This document shows positions 10,831 to 23,787 of a stretch of DNA of 64,000 nucleotides, piece after piece (the stretch's first letter is position 1; every line of letters begins with the position of its first letter). Under the pieces are notes generated by a model. The model had not been told where the DNA came from, ran no database searches, and saw only the letters and a list, made by a program, of their open reading frames with translations. The position numbers and the translations under genes were made by a program. The DNA lies in NCBI GenBank assembly GCA_030374805.1, contig JARGSG010000200.1:124001-188000 (forward strand), given 5' to 3'. The stretch comes from Gracilaria gracilis (lineage: Eukaryota; Rhodophyta; Florideophyceae; Gracilariales; Gracilariaceae).

Positions 10831-13036
10831 CACCCAGTGACCGTAAAGAAAGTGGCTGATCAAATAGTGTGGTACTTCAATTGATGTGGGCTACATTATT
10901 ACAGGTACAAACACTTCTAGACAGGAAGAGAAATAATGTGACCAGAGCGAACATGATCTCTCGCCAAACCAAAATACTATATAACAGCTTTACAACTCAT
11001 CACCACCGTCACCAATCGTAGTTTTTCCACTCTTCCTTTGCCAATTCCAGCATCATGGGCCCTCTGCTCACAGCCTCTCCCATACTGGCAGACTTTGAGC
11101 GCGACGCTCAACGCCGTCAAAGCGGAGCCCATTAATCCACAACGCTTCAAAACCAAACGCCATCCACCTCCCAACCTGCTTTTAATCCCCCTGCACATGG
11201 TTCCGTTGTAAGCCAAAAAGCCAAAAAGGCGCTTCACAATGTTATAAAAATCAATGATCGTATCAAAATAGCGTCATGGATTGTAGAAGAAGCCCTCGCA
11301 AACGGCTAAAAAGTATTAAATCTCGAGCAGTCAAACAGTTTCCCGATTTGTTCCGTAGTGCTCCGAATGCCAATTTGATGAAGGCAAGCAGGATCTAGCA
11401 CCGCCGTTATGATTTTGTTGAACAGAATGGTGTATTACACTCACGGGGCTCCTGCACAACAATCAAAAAATCCACACATATAGGCCTCAAGAGAGTGAAT
11501 CTCAAAGCTCGTCCAGGAAAACCAAAAAATAGGTGATGGGTTTGCATTTCAATATGCTGCAAGAATTTGATCGTTTGCGTAAGCTGGGGATGCATCTCAA
11601 TTGTAAAACCCTCAGAGCGCTTGCAATCACCTTAATCAATAGTTCGCCCGACACATCGTTTCACCAAGACGCTTTTGACCCCACGACCAACCTATTGATT
11701 AAATCCTTTATAGATCGTCGTTGGATTCAAAGTTTTATCGACAGATACCGCATTGTTAGCCGCTCGCACACAGGAAAGTTGCTGGTATCTCCGGAACAAT
11801 TGTCTTACATACACAAGGAGGTCGCATACCATCTGGGTAAAGTGTGGCGTGCATTTCGTATTGGTCAGTGGAAGGAAAAAGACGGGTTGAACGCGGATGA
11901 AACGCACTTTGTGATAAACGTAGACAATGGTAAAACGCTTGGCTTCTGTAGGGAGCAGGAAGTGAAATATTTCGATGTCGTCTCGAGAGGAGAGGAAATT
12001 ACGATGGTGGTTCGCATCAGTGGCGGACTTCACGCGAGGATTGAGCCTGCATTCATGGTCTTCAAAAATCCAGCACGATATTATCCCATTCGCGGTGTCG
12101 CTGACAATATACCTGGCGTGAGCTACCGCACCGGACCAAAGCGGTGGATGGACACTACAGTTATGCCACAGTGGTTAGGAGAGCTGCGTGCAATTTAAGC
12201 ACTCCCAAACAGTCGAACGAGAATTCTGTTTGTCGACAACTGCAGCGGTCACAACCACACATCAGCACTTCAAGCCGTCATGGATCGCATCAACACGGAG
12301 ATTGTTCACTATCCCAAGAATGCTACGGATCTGGTCCAACCGGCAGACTCCTTTACCATACAGAAGATCAAAAGCGCTTGGAGTGTTCGTTGGGAAGCGC
12401 ACAAACTAAAAATGATCAAGAAAAGAGTCTGGTCCTCTTTTTGGAGAAAACTGTTCAATCTCGGTAAGACTTTCTTTCTTAAGCTCGCCGAAAACGCTGT
12501 GCGCGATGTTAATACGCAAAGAAACGCAGACCGTATAACATTCGCTCGCAAGGCAATGATTCGAACCAGTCTTGCTTTGAATTTGAATGGATCATGGGAG
12601 GAGAGACAGTTATTTCCGCAACTGCAAGAAATAATCGCCAAGCACCGTAATCATTTTGACGGTGAGTTGGTTCTTTCGTAACTGCTGCATACGCAGGAGG
12701 CGGTGTTGTACCAGGAGCACATTGTGTGTGTGATTAGGACGGGGAGGCAGTTGATGTGGTTTTTTCAGTTGGCCGCATTGATGGGCAGGGCACGAGATGA
12801 CTCAGTGTTGCGCAACGCGCTACGGTGGGTGGCCTTGCGGTGCTTGCTCCGGATTGAGTACATCTCCCAACCACACTATTTATCTCCAAAATAAATAATT
12901 TGGCCTACGTTATTTAATTCTGCACCTCAAACAGCGTGGTACCGCTTTTGTTGTGGGCCACAGTATTAGCGGTATCCCTGCCAGAATTAACCATACCACA
13001 TTTAGTGTGGCCCACTTTATTTACGGTCACTGGGTG
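10831..13036 (+). mobile_element. TA-flanked pogo/Tc1-mariner-like DNA transposon
   Basis: A 2,206-bp element with terminal inverted repeats beginning CACCCAGTGACCGTAAA (about 25 bp, one mismatch, then degenerating) and a TA dinucleotide at each end (10829-10830 and 13037-13038). This is the target-site signature of the Tc1/mariner/pogo superfamily. It encodes one transposase, now broken (11276-12681). It lies exactly at the centre of a longer inverted repeat (arms at about 10185-10830 and 13037-13820). Confidence 0.8.
11276..12681 (+). pseudogene. pogo-like DDE transposase, broken
   Basis: The N-terminal third is basic and helix-turn-helix-like (RKRLKSIKSRAVKQF). The catalytic domain is of the DDE_1/CENP-B type, with the first Asp in NADETHF (about 11896), the second in FVDNCSGH (about 12232) and the third in LVQPAD (about 12345), followed by the usual basic tail. 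The region before GPKRWMD also fits the family. Breaks: an in-frame TAG at 11396-11398, a shift of frame near 11530, and a TAA at 12196-12198. The two nonsense codons are one C-to-T step from CAG and CAA. The protein would have bound and cut the element's CACCCAGTGACC ends. Confidence 0.8.
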
Positions 13037-13820
13037 TAGTTCTGTTCGTCATATACAAATGACACGTGCAGTGGCATACACATTTTGTGAATGCGTGATT
13101 TCCCGCATTTCCTCGGAGTACCTCAGGGAGGTGCGGTAAATCACACAATTTCGAAATTTAATCACTACTGTAAGAGTAACCTCTACGTGACAAACTGCCT
13201 CAACTTTCTGCAAAATACACTGCAAACGTCAGAAGTGTTTGTGTAAAGTAGCGGCTTTCCTCCATTTCGTTGAAACTTACACTTGTCGACCATCTCATCT
13301 TCGTCATGAAGCACGGGAGATGCAACATGTTCCACGTTATCACGAAATTGGTCCGCCTGCTACCTCGAACAACAGCTAGTAGTCATAATAAAAGCTGCAT
13401 ATTTCAGAACAACGGCAAAGTAAGAAGCAGAGTATTCTACTTATGTTAGCTTTCGGGTTTGCAAATTAGGTATAGCAAGCCATGAAAGTTAAGAAAAGTA
13501 GCGATATCTGCGGTATATAGCGGTGTTTGGTACGGCGTACTTTTCAAAACTATTAGGTTTTATCTCTCAAATTTTAGATACACTTGTACTATATCTCTAA
13601 CCCTAGTAAAGTATGCTTGGTTGGGTAATAAAGATTAAAAGCTCACCGAACTACGAAGGTTTTGCTTTTGGTTGAAAGCGGTACCGTCAACATCGCAAGA
13701 TGTCGACATTATCGAGGAAGATGTTCCCCTATGTCTGACAGACAGTTATGGCAATACGTTGCGCAACGCACCAGCAATGTAAAGAAAAGTAATAAAATTA
13801 CAGGGAGACGCGGGAAAATT
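13037..13820 (-). repeat. right arm of the long diverged inverted repeat
   Basis: This arm pairs with 10185-10830. It includes a copy of GATATCTGCGGTATATAGCG at about 13503 and blocks near 13610 and 13690 that match the outer left arm. I cannot place the outer boundary precisely, and no target duplication was identified. Confidence 0.65.
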
Positions 13821-14258
13821 GCCTTCTTTCTACTTTTCCGTGGAAAATAGGTGCCGAGAATGTTAGTTTCATTGGGTACATTATCCTACATTGCGTATAA
13901 AACTTTTTTTAAGGGATACAGGGAACCAGTATGAAGTTCGAAGAAGAAATAACTTTTTACTAGAAGAAATTTGTTCCTTATTTTTGCTATTCTTCAATGT
14001 AGTCATAACAAGTTTCATACTCTTTTCTTTTCTAAACAGTCGACTATCAAGTATTTATCCAAGCTATGTTAGATCTGATTTTTCTATTACGAGCGCAACT
14101 TTTGCCATTTCTTGTTAGAGGTCATAATGAAAAGTCTTGTGTACTTCAAATAACATTCAGCGTCAACCTAGACAATCCTCGAACAATTTCAAGTGTAAGA
14201 AATATTTAAAAGTCTCAAAGGTTTTATTATATGGGAAGCGGTTCTTTGAACTATATTT
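13821..14258. other. AT-rich stretch without a gene
   Basis: Open frames here are short and have no recognisable features. It may be the non-coding end of the Harbinger relic to its right. Confidence 0.3.
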
Positions 14259-15277
14259 TCAACCCTCTGGGGCATCAAGAGAAAAAAGTTTTTCTCCATT
14301 AGCAACAGAAATCTGCGTCAGATTTAAGACTGCATGAAACAAGCTGAATGTAGAGATCGGTGATGCCGGAACCGTGACGAAAGGACCTTAAACTGTTTCA
14401 TGCGCCGATTAGCAGTTTCGTGGCGAGCTCGTAGAATGGCAAAGTACTGATCTTCTTCTTCGTCACCTCCATTCCTAAAGCATCTTTCATCTTGATAACC
14501 TCCATCTGCTATTACTACTCCTCCTCCCACCAAAACGTTTTTCATCCCTTTCCTAAAAATTTTTACGTCCGAGAATGACCCGCACGGAAAGGGTCCGTGA
14601 CCCCAAACCAAATGACCACTAGCAATACATATTCCCAATTAATATCGTATTCCTGCAGCGTTTAGTTTATGCGAGAACCAACGAGAACTGAAAGGAGATG
14701 GTTCATTGATTGAAAAATCAGAGCCGTCAACAGTCACAAAACAGTTCGTGTACTTTGATTTGTACTTCAACCTTGAGCTCCAAATTAACTGAGACGAGGA
14801 GAAGGTTAGTGAATATCAAGGCTGTTAAAAAAACAACTATAGACTTACAACCTTTAAATCCGCAATGCTAGAGATCAATTTCCACACCCAAGTCCGATAA
14901 GTCTTTTCGTCAACGCCAGCAAGTCGGCTGTTCACGGTCTCCACATTGTATGTTTTAAGAAACATTAACGCCCACAACAGATGCATCGGTCGTCCTACAC
15001 TATGGTTGTTCTGATGAAGACGAATCCAAGTCACGGCACAAACGCGTACGGATACTCCGAAAAAGGCTCTGAAACGGCGTAACATAGTGCGTTGACAGCA
15101 TTTCCGTGCCCCCTTCGTGAACGGTTTACTCAAGCTGCGAAAGAGAGTTTCGAACTTTTGTGTTTTTTTCGGCGGAACGTCTACCATGTTGGATGATTCG
15201 GCCTTGAGCGGCTCGTGATCGGTTCCGCTTGATCTGTACTTAATGTACCTATTGATAGGAATCCCTTTCACGTACAC
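14259..15277 (-). pseudogene. PIF/Harbinger-type (DDE_Tnp_4) transposase with one intron, broken
   Basis: Exon 1 runs 15277-14849 and contains FRAFFGVSVRVCAVTW, RPMHLLWALMFLKTY and EKTYRTWVW. A 60-nt intron (14848-14789) has a GTAAGT donor, a CACTAAC branch site and a TCTCAG acceptor, and it preserves phase 0. Exon 2 contains VTVDGSDF (first Asp), FSHKLN, GICIASGHLVWGHGP, VIADGGYQDE (second Asp and neighbours) and HETANRRMKQF (last acidic residue). Breaks: an in-frame TAA at 14641-14639 and a one-base frame change near 14336, beyond which the family's usual C-terminus is still readable to a TGA at 14261-14259. It is a different subfamily from the Harbinger gene at the left edge. Confidence 0.75.
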
Positions 15278-16568
15278 TGTTTGCTTACATCAATAGAATT
15301 TGCAGCCTTCTTGTACACGTTTAATAGATTATATATAATGATTACAGTACATGACCTCCAACGCGATTTATTCCGTTGTGGAGAACTCTGGTCACTTGGC
15401 ACTACATTAGGATAATGTAAAGAGTCATCCAGAACATCTACACTTTCAACCATACGTCACTACCTTACAACAAATCCTACACCACGTTCTAGGCGTCGGG
15501 AGTGCCTCATGTTCACGGGAAAGTGAACATTTCCCGGACATCGTAAACTTAGATTGTCCGTAGCGCGTTGATTCTTTCTCCTTCGAAATATTTGCCGCAA
15601 CAGTCAGCTACAAAAAGCCAGACTGAACTGGAGTAAAATATTCTACAAGAGGCTGAACAGGTATTAGAGAAATTAATGCCCCGTCTCCTAGTGAAATAAA
15701 TCGCTTTTTCCTACTTTTTCACGTGTTTGGATTGCTCAGATGACTACGAATATGACAGTAAATTTCAACCGTATTCTCCTGCCAAAAGGAACTATGTCTC
15801 AGGAACTGGAGTACGCCACTGAGCAATGCTCACTCCAGCTGTGTGGCAAGAAACTTGGCCATGGTTTTCGCTGTTTTTGAAGAGCGCATGCACAAGAAAG
15901 AGTTCCTTTTCTGGCACTGAAGTAGTAGGGCTTGTAAGTAAAGTTCATTACAATGCTGGTGCCTCAATGGTAAGGAACACGTGCCGTGTTATAGATGTAG
16001 GCCAAAGCAATTCTTATCCGTCATCCTGCCAGTGCAGAACACATGCCCAATGACATTTTGATAGGAACACCATTACGGAAAGCATTCTATGTACATAAGT
16101 CAAACTTTCAGTTGGAGGTTTTATATCTTATTGAAACCCCAACTGTTTGTACTTCGTATATTCTTTACAGACCCCTGGTGTTCGGAGGTCAAACTATAAT
16201 ACAAGTCTTCCCGGACAACAATGCTCCTTGCAAAGTACTTGCAAGCCATTTGTACTCATCGTGTTCCTCCACTGGATTTTGTTCCGTTAGAACATTTGAA
16301 TCTTGAACCAAAGAATCGAAGTTATCTATTGGTTGTTTAGGATTGCCTTTTCTCCCTCTAAGGCTCTTGATTGGTTAAAAGCAGTTGGAAGGGACAACGA
16401 GGGCTATGCTTCTTTCCAATCCACAGAAACCGTATATGAGCGCCCTGAGAAGTCTCCAATTTAGACAGATTGAGAACAACACGATCTCTTCAAGTTCCTG
16501 CAAAGGAGTTCCACACTGTATGCAACACTCTGTAACATCGAACGTACCTGCCGAGTTCGTTGTCAACT
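15278..16568. other. stretch without a recognised gene
   Basis: Several short frames lack domain signals. A small perfect hairpin, ATGTTCAC/GTGAACAT with a 6-nt loop, is at 15509-15530. Confidence 0.35.
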
Positions 16569-17448
16569 ATGTCCCTTACTCTTCATAAGAACAGCCCAGC
16601 TGTCAAGCTTCTAATTAAGAAGATCAAAAGAGGAACGATCACTGAAGCTCAGACACCTGCCGAAGTTTGGAGAAGCGAAGCCCTCTTCCAGAAGCATAAG
16701 CTGCCTGCTTTTCGCAATCGATTGTATAAGCTCCGCCATCAGATACAAACTTCTAATGAACGTACGTTATTCTCATTCTATCCAAAAACTATTATTCTCT
16801 AACTACTTTATTTCAGTTCTTGACGAAGACGAAGATGATAAGTTGAATAGAAGATGTACAGAGCAACAGTTGCGCCCTCGCAAGGCAACCAAAGTCGACG
16901 ATGAAGAACATGATGCGGTCGATATTGGAGAGGATGACTCCGTTTCATGCGCAGATGAATCATCCTTGCGCAACATGTTTGAACCACTGTTTTTAATTTC
17001 GGACTGGACTGAGGCCGGTACTATGGCAAAGCGACTGTCATTGGCAATTCTGTTGCCCAGCGGTGTGGGTGCTGGTGACTTTTCTGTTTCCGTTGGCCAA
17101 GGGGGATGCCATATAGAGCTTCTTGTCTGCTGGCCTTCTGCTCTACTTCATATGGCAACTCTTCATAAAAAGTGGCTTGTAGGCAATGAGAGTACTACGC
17201 GTTTGGAGAATTACCATCCAAAAATATTGGGCTTTGAGGCAGCCCTGAAAAAGAAGAGGAAGCAAGCAACGGATATTGTTGAGTCGAAGGCAAACATTCA
17301 TCTTCCCTTTCAAGTTGAAACGCACATCGATTCGAAGCACAACTTAGGCTGGATTGATGGCAATGAACGAATTGTGTATGTAGATTTGAAAGCAGCTGTC
17401 GAAGACTATGCGGTTGCTTTGGATGCAACAGCTTTTGAGCTTGTCTAG
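16569..17448 (+). CDS. two-exon gene of unknown function with the VW-SE-LFQKHKL block
   Basis: Exon 1 is 16569-16761 and exon 2 is 16817-17448. The 55-nt intron has donor GTACGT, branch CTAACT and acceptor TTTCAG, and it joins phase 1 to give a product of about 274 residues. Exon 1 encodes a basic helical block, VWRSEALFQKHKLPAFRNRL. The same block occurs at the start of the methyltransferase-SET relic at 30793, so it is a mobile or multi-copy module. Exon 2 begins with an acidic linker (LDEDEDDK, DEEHDAVDIGEDD), then a soluble domain of about 150 residues with SLAILLPSG, LVCWPSALLHM, NYHPKILGFEAALK and PFQVETHID. I do not recognise this domain. Its alternating hydrophobic pattern suggests a beta-rich fold. 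The frame is open throughout, so it may be functional. It could be a host gene or an accessory gene of a transposon. Confidence 0.7.
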
Positions 17449-18045
17449 ACTGTGCAAATTTATACCGGCGAATCATTGGAGTGAACAATAAAACTGATTG
17501 TAATCTGATTGTTACAAGAACCCAAGAAATATACAGTTCTATTATAGAAATTCGGTGAGAGATAGTGAACGACCGTGATCGATATGTCTTCCTATTTGCG
17601 TTTTCCCGCGTGTCCCAGAGGATTTGAAAAAGTACATCCAGATTATTTTACAGTTTTAAGTGTTGCCAACAAGCGCCATATGTGCTATTTACCGCTTCTC
17701 CCAGTCCGTTCTTCATAGTTATGGGCCCAAATGAAGAGAACGAGTGGAATTGAACAAAATGTGCGCATAGTGTCATGACGCATGGACTACGTGGACACGC
17801 AGCGCTCACTTGACTATAAAACCGAAGCCGACGACGGCCATGCGGAGCCGTCCTCTCTACTATCGCTATTATCATCTCAGGTTATGGGACCGAGCACTAC
17901 CGTGCCAGCGATCAACACCTTCTTCAACCTACCGGCCCGCGCCATACGCGCGCATTATTGCAGTACTCATTCTATCTGGAGTGAACTATAGAGACAAGCG
18001 CAATCTCACGACACACCTACAAACCTTCACGAAATAACTCAGTCC
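17449..18045. other. stretch without a gene, probably the 5' flank of the Copia fossil
   Basis: No coding signal stands out. The base composition changes near 17780 to the C-rich style of the Copia fossil, so its 5' end may lie here. No LTR was identified. Confidence 0.3.
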
Positions 18046-20839
18046 TTGACAGCCAACTCGTCATTCCCAACATGGCGCTTTATCGAAGAACGCGTAGAAC
18101 TAACCATATCAAATCACCATCAGTGGATTCATAACCTGAAAGACACGGTAATAGAACATGACTACGAATCTTTGCTTGACCATCCATTTCAAGCTCAAAC
18201 CTCTAAGCAACACAAAGCTGTCTCTAGTGTTCGTCGTAAGATCATAAAAAGCATCACTTCCGAAGTGGTCAATTTAATCGCTGACCCAGATATATTCATT
18301 AAATCACTAGCAAAAATTGTTCTGCAGAAAACCGAGGTCCTGGCAACTAAGAACCAAACAGACTCTTTCTCTCTCATGAACGAGGCACTCAATCTCAGAA
18401 GAACTGGAACCATTGCCAACTACGTCAACGAGCATCTACTCATCCCAAACAAGCAAATCATGGCCAACACACCTGACGTACAATCCGAACAATACACAGT
18501 GAACTTGAACTTAAACGGACTTTCAGCTGACCAACGATTTGGATCTCAAGCCACCAAAATACTCGTTAAGGCGCTCCGAAACACCATCAATGAGTGCCAG
18601 TTACGTCTGGACGAATTTGGAGTCCTAATGAAACGACAAATCGGAGATGCAGAGCAATCTAGCAGCACCAATTTCAGAGGCCGTGAAACGTACCGCGGCA
18701 GAAAACGCTATCGTAGGAGAGGTCGTGGCAGAGGGCATCTACAACAAAGCGACCATCACGTTCAGGATATGTTTACCCAGATCGTCTCAAACATTAATGA
18801 GCTTCACGCCGACACCAAACCCAAAAAGCCCCGTGCTACCCGCGGACGCCCAAATTTGTCTCTTCTGGAGGACACAGTAGAAAAGGAAGCACTGCGAGCC
18901 TACATTGCTAGTGCCTCAGATCCGTCTGCGCCACGTAAGTACATTTTGGACTCCGGTGCTCACCCATCCATTATTCAGCACCCTCTTCCATACATGTCTG
19001 ACCTCCCACACCCCATAATCTCTACCACTGCAACAATCGTCCCTCTCCAGACCACGAAACAGGGGACACTACGGATTCCAACTAAATCCGGGCAGGTCAT
19101 CAAACTGCGCGCACTGCAAAATCCACAGGTGCAAGCCAGTCTTCTCTCTGTCCATGCCATAGCAGTCAAGATCGGCCCCATACTCTTCACGCCGAAACGG
19201 GCAATACTATTCGACCGCAACAGACCATTTCGCTGCATCGCAACTGCCACTTGGCGCGAGAACGCCTACGTTATAGACTCGTTTACGATTAAACCGAAAT
19301 CCAAGACAATACAAGCCATATCTGAAAGTTCTACCCACCCATTCACGAACCAACGGACCCCGGCAACTCCTCAACCGGACCCACCTCAAAGACGCGGTCA
19401 AAGACCAAAACCGAAACGACTCACACAACCACGGCATTCGCGCAATACCCCACTGTATCGACAACACCATCCACACCACGAAACACACCTGACGAACAAC
19501 GACCGCACACTACAACAGTGGCACCTCATCCTCAACCATGTCACACCCACGACTATCCAGACAATAGCCAAGAAGCGCCTACTCGGCATACCGCAATCCA
19601 TTATGGACAGCGACCCAAAATTATCTTCCAACCCGTGACTTCAAAGCAAACTGACGCCCACACCCCATCCCAAGCCCACACATACATACGTTAGAGGAGA
19701 ATCGCTGTCATCGGACATATGCGGTCCATTACCCCAGCCATCTGTTCACAGGAACAAGTACATAATCACCTTCATCGACACGTACAGCAGATACCTGCAC
19801 GTAGAATTCGGCAGATATCGCAAGAGTCTCCCCGCCCGCATTCGATTCGTCATCCAACACGTTCACAACAAAACAGGCAGGTTTCCTACAGTCTACGTGA
19901 CAGATACCGCCAAAGAATACCTCAACAAGGACACCGCACAAATCAGTACCACCGATGGAATAGTTCACGTCACATCACTCCCCTACACCCCGCAACAAAA
20001 TTCAATAGCAGAGCGAATTAATCGCACACTTCTTCAAGCTGCCAGAGCAACCCTCCTACACAGCAAGCACTCCCCCGAATATTGGGAGGACGCGGTAAAA
20101 GACGCCGCTTTCAAATACAACCTAATATACCACCATTCCATCAAGAAGACCCCATACGAAGAATAGCACGACCAGAAACCACCAAACCAATCACTCCACC
20201 CCTTCGCCCAGTTGGGATACGCATTCTTCCCAGTAGATTACACGCGACAACGTAAACTGGACGATCGAGGAACCCCATGCAGATGCATGTACGGAATAGA
20301 CCACCATCGTCGGTGTTATCGGAATGCTAGTTTAGCGGTCAAAAATGACTGAATTAAAACGAACGAAAAACCGGTGAATTTATCCAAATTTGGAAGTGCT
20401 AATTTCCGAAAATATTTCCACCTTTCCACTTGTGCTAGCTTTTTTCGAAAGAACCATTCCAAATAATTTCCATCTTTGTTAGTTTCGATGGAAGGGAAAT
20501 TAGCATATTTATTCCGTTCATGGTAGTTTCGAAGTACGATGTAACTGTGTAAGTGCAACCTGTTTACGAGTATCGGGCGAAGAATAGATATATAAATACT
20601 TACATAGGTGCTTATCGAATAGAGATAGAAATATACAAATACGAGGAATACCTTTTTAATTTGTGGAGATCCGTTTACTATTCATTCAACACATACATCA
20701 TACATTTATAAAAGCAGTATATGGAACGCCTTCGCATCATGTGTAAACATCTCCACCATTATGTCCCAAAGTCCGTGCCCCATAATACGCTCCCCGCTAC
20801 GTAACCCCTAATCCCCTGCAAGCTCTGCACCCTTTCCCA

Positions 20840-22700
20840 ACATTCCAAACGGCTGCTTTAAAGGCTGGTCTTTCTTCGCCCAATCCATCCCCGCAATCAA
20901 AAGGCATCAGAGAAGATGCCCCAATCGCCTCACTGCAACCAAGCGTTTCCTCTCCCCCGGCAGAGGCACCCCTACTTACCCCCATGTACCAAGGGTCACA
21001 GTTCCACCCCTCAACTTTCTCTATATATCCCCTCCCACAAACTGCCCTTTCGACCACGTCCCCATCCTATACCACAACTCTTATCATCACCAGCAACTCT
21101 CCCTCTCAATCCACATTCAAGACGCCTACCATAATTCCAACACACCCATTGGTCCTTTTACCACCCAACTCCCCCCCTTCCCCAACCCCCACTCGCTTCC
21201 AACTCCTCGACAACCCTCAACTCCAACCAATGCTCCTATACATCTCTTTCATCACCTCCTCCCTCGGCCACCGCACGGCGCACAAAGTCATCTCCCTTCC
21301 CACACGACCGCGCCTTCTCCAAATTCGCATTCCAAAATGCCGTCTGCTCCGCTACCCAGCGTCTAAAGCTCCAGGAACAGCACCTCCTGCACCGATTCAG
21401 CACCATCTATTTCTCCCCCACCACCTTACAGACGCACAGCAGCTCTTCACCACCACTGTCTTTCACAGAGAAGCCACCCAGGTCCTGAAACAACCAATTG
21501 CCGTCGCACACTTTCACAACACCTTCTTCCACCCCGTCTCCAATACCATTACATCCGGTGACCCCGCTTTCCTCCACCCCATGGCCTCCGCTCTCGGCCA
21601 AGAAGCTTTCCTCTCCCTAAAAGCCGCACTCATTCAGTCCTCCTACAACTCATGCATCCGCCTATCTCCCGACACCACCGGTATTGACTCCTTTACGTGC
21701 TCTTCCAAATGTACATAGTCAAGTCCTCCACCTCCTCAAATTCTCTTCCCATGACCACCTACTCCCTTCACGTCACATATCTTCACCATGTCCTATTCCT
21801 TCCATCGCAATTGCGTTACTGGAAACTCCATCCTTCTCGGCTAATTGCCAACCTCCTTCCACCCAACCGCGCCTCCGAAAGCCACGAGGGCATCCCTCAA
21901 ATCTCCTCTCCAATCCCCGGCCAGACCAAAATAGAACTCATTCAGCTGGCCATTTTTAACCTTCTCGACTCTCTCCTCACCACTCTCAACGGCCTCCCCT
22001 TCCGTGAACCCCATGGCGTTCTCCACCACTGGTACACTATCAATGCCAGCTACTCCGATGAAATCCCGGAAGCAGGAAACATCCTCGCCACCTCCCACGG
22101 AACTCTAAGTAAGACTCTCCTCACAGGTGCAGCGTCTCCCCCTCAGACCTCGCTCTACAGAATCCATACCCTTCCCTCCGAAACCAGGGGCAGACCCACG
22201 CCGCACGCAAATCACACTCCACTCTCCCGAACCTAGGACCAGACCAATGCCGCACGCAAATCCCAATCCACTCTCCTCCCAGAATCACGAAACATTCTCC
22301 CTGGCCGTAAGCCCTGAATATCCTGCAAGACAAAGGAAATATATCCTTTGAAGCCCTCCACTTCCTCTCCCTCGCAAAGTACTCCTCCATCTCCGAATCT
22401 TATTCTCTTCTCAACATCACGGCGCTCCTCTCTCCTTACAACATTTTCACCTTCAAACCACTCCACAACTTCCACCTCGGCGTTTCCGAATTCATCATGC
22501 TCGCCGCCATCAAGAAACTCCGAACACCAGCCCCCCAGTTCCTCTCTCTACTCAGTCCACCTGCGAGAAAGCACATCCTTGGTTTGGAATCATCCGATCA
22601 TCTTCGATCCTCGGCTTCGGTCAAATTCTCCGTCACAACCACCGCGCTTCTTCCTTCACTTCTCGGTTACATCGGCGCTTTCACCGATTCTACCTGACGA
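20840..22700 (+). pseudogene. KDZ/Plavaka-like transposase, broken copy 1
   Basis: Recognised by comparison with the minus-strand copy at 35760-38841. Shared blocks in order are a zinc-finger-like N-terminus (IPAIKRHQRRCPNRL), LLYISFITSSL, QLFTTTVF, VAHFHNTFFHPVSN, TTGIDSF, then the YSDEIPEAGNILATSH block and NIFTFKPLHNFHLGV. The pattern of acidic-PE, then H-N-x-x-LG, resembles the RNase H-fold transposases of the KDZ/Plavaka group known mostly from fungi. That assignment is inference. Blocks fall in different frames and several stops occur, so the copy is dead. Codon use is very C-rich and unlike the host genes. Confidence 0.45.
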
Positions 22701-22829
22701 GGTTCTATCGATACCAAATCGCCAAGCCCTACTTCCCATCCTGCCATATAGCCCCGGTTACCAATTAGCTTCAGTTTCACAAACCTTTCACTACCGTTCA
22801 ATGAGTACTCACTAGCATCGAAATCACAC

Positions 22830-23787
22830 AAAGTGCCCCAGTTAACATTCCTGGAAAAGAAAGACCAAGATCTTCGAACGTACCCCGTGTGTTAGTCCGT
22901 CCGGTCAACAGAACAAGTACGAATAGTCCACCTCACCCAAACGGTGCGCAGAGATATATTCATGTTCTGTCACGAGCAAGAGACCCACGCGCTTGTTGTG
23001 GCAGAAAAGGAACATATCCCTCGAAACCGTAACGGGGTGGTAAGGAGCGTTCCGCTTACCGTGGAATTCCGTGTAAGGGCAGGGGTGCTTAAGTACGCGC
23101 TACAAAACATTAGAGACGTGTACCACGTAACGTGGCCTGAGGCCCTCCATACACGTGGACATTTTTACAACGTACGGAAGTGAATGCTTTCTGTACGGCG
23201 GAGCGGGGTGCAGTGGCGATTCATCGGGGTCGCGATTAAGCTTCACCCCACCCTAGTCTGCTGTTCAGGCCAAAAAGGTAAATGTTTTTGGCTTGCCACG
23301 AGGAGCCGACAGTGGACCGGGGTGGACTGGCGCTTCATCTATATATATATCTCACGCTATCAATACCTGTACTATCTATAGCAAAGGGGTGCCAGAAATG
23401 ACATTTTAGCTTAATTGCGTGACAATATTGTTACTCTATACACACTCCATTGCTACCCAGAAGAACAATCAGATACTATCTAATATCATGGGATGGTGTA
23501 CAATAAGTAAAGAACAACCTGGGGTGTGTAATGAATACAAAGAGTGTTTTATGAAGTATGGGAACCCAAAGCTACAGACCAGGTTCTCGAATTTGCATGG
23601 GGTCTTACTTTGGTTCAGAGGCTTTCCATTGTTATCAAATTAAGCTGCAGGAACCTCAAAGTCCTTCCAATAGACCCGAAACACCTTAATCTCGTGGCTA
23701 GTCTTGCGTGTGATCGCTTCTTTCAATAGAGCGCAAAGCTGACCAGGTCCTCCAACCATAGAAGTAAGAAAGCCGACAGCAATGTTT
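22830..23787. other. element-internal stretch with diverged repeat remnants
   Basis: No gene seen. A half-copy of the hairpin unit is visible at about 23310-23340 (GTGGACCGGGGTGGACTGGC). Confidence 0.4.
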
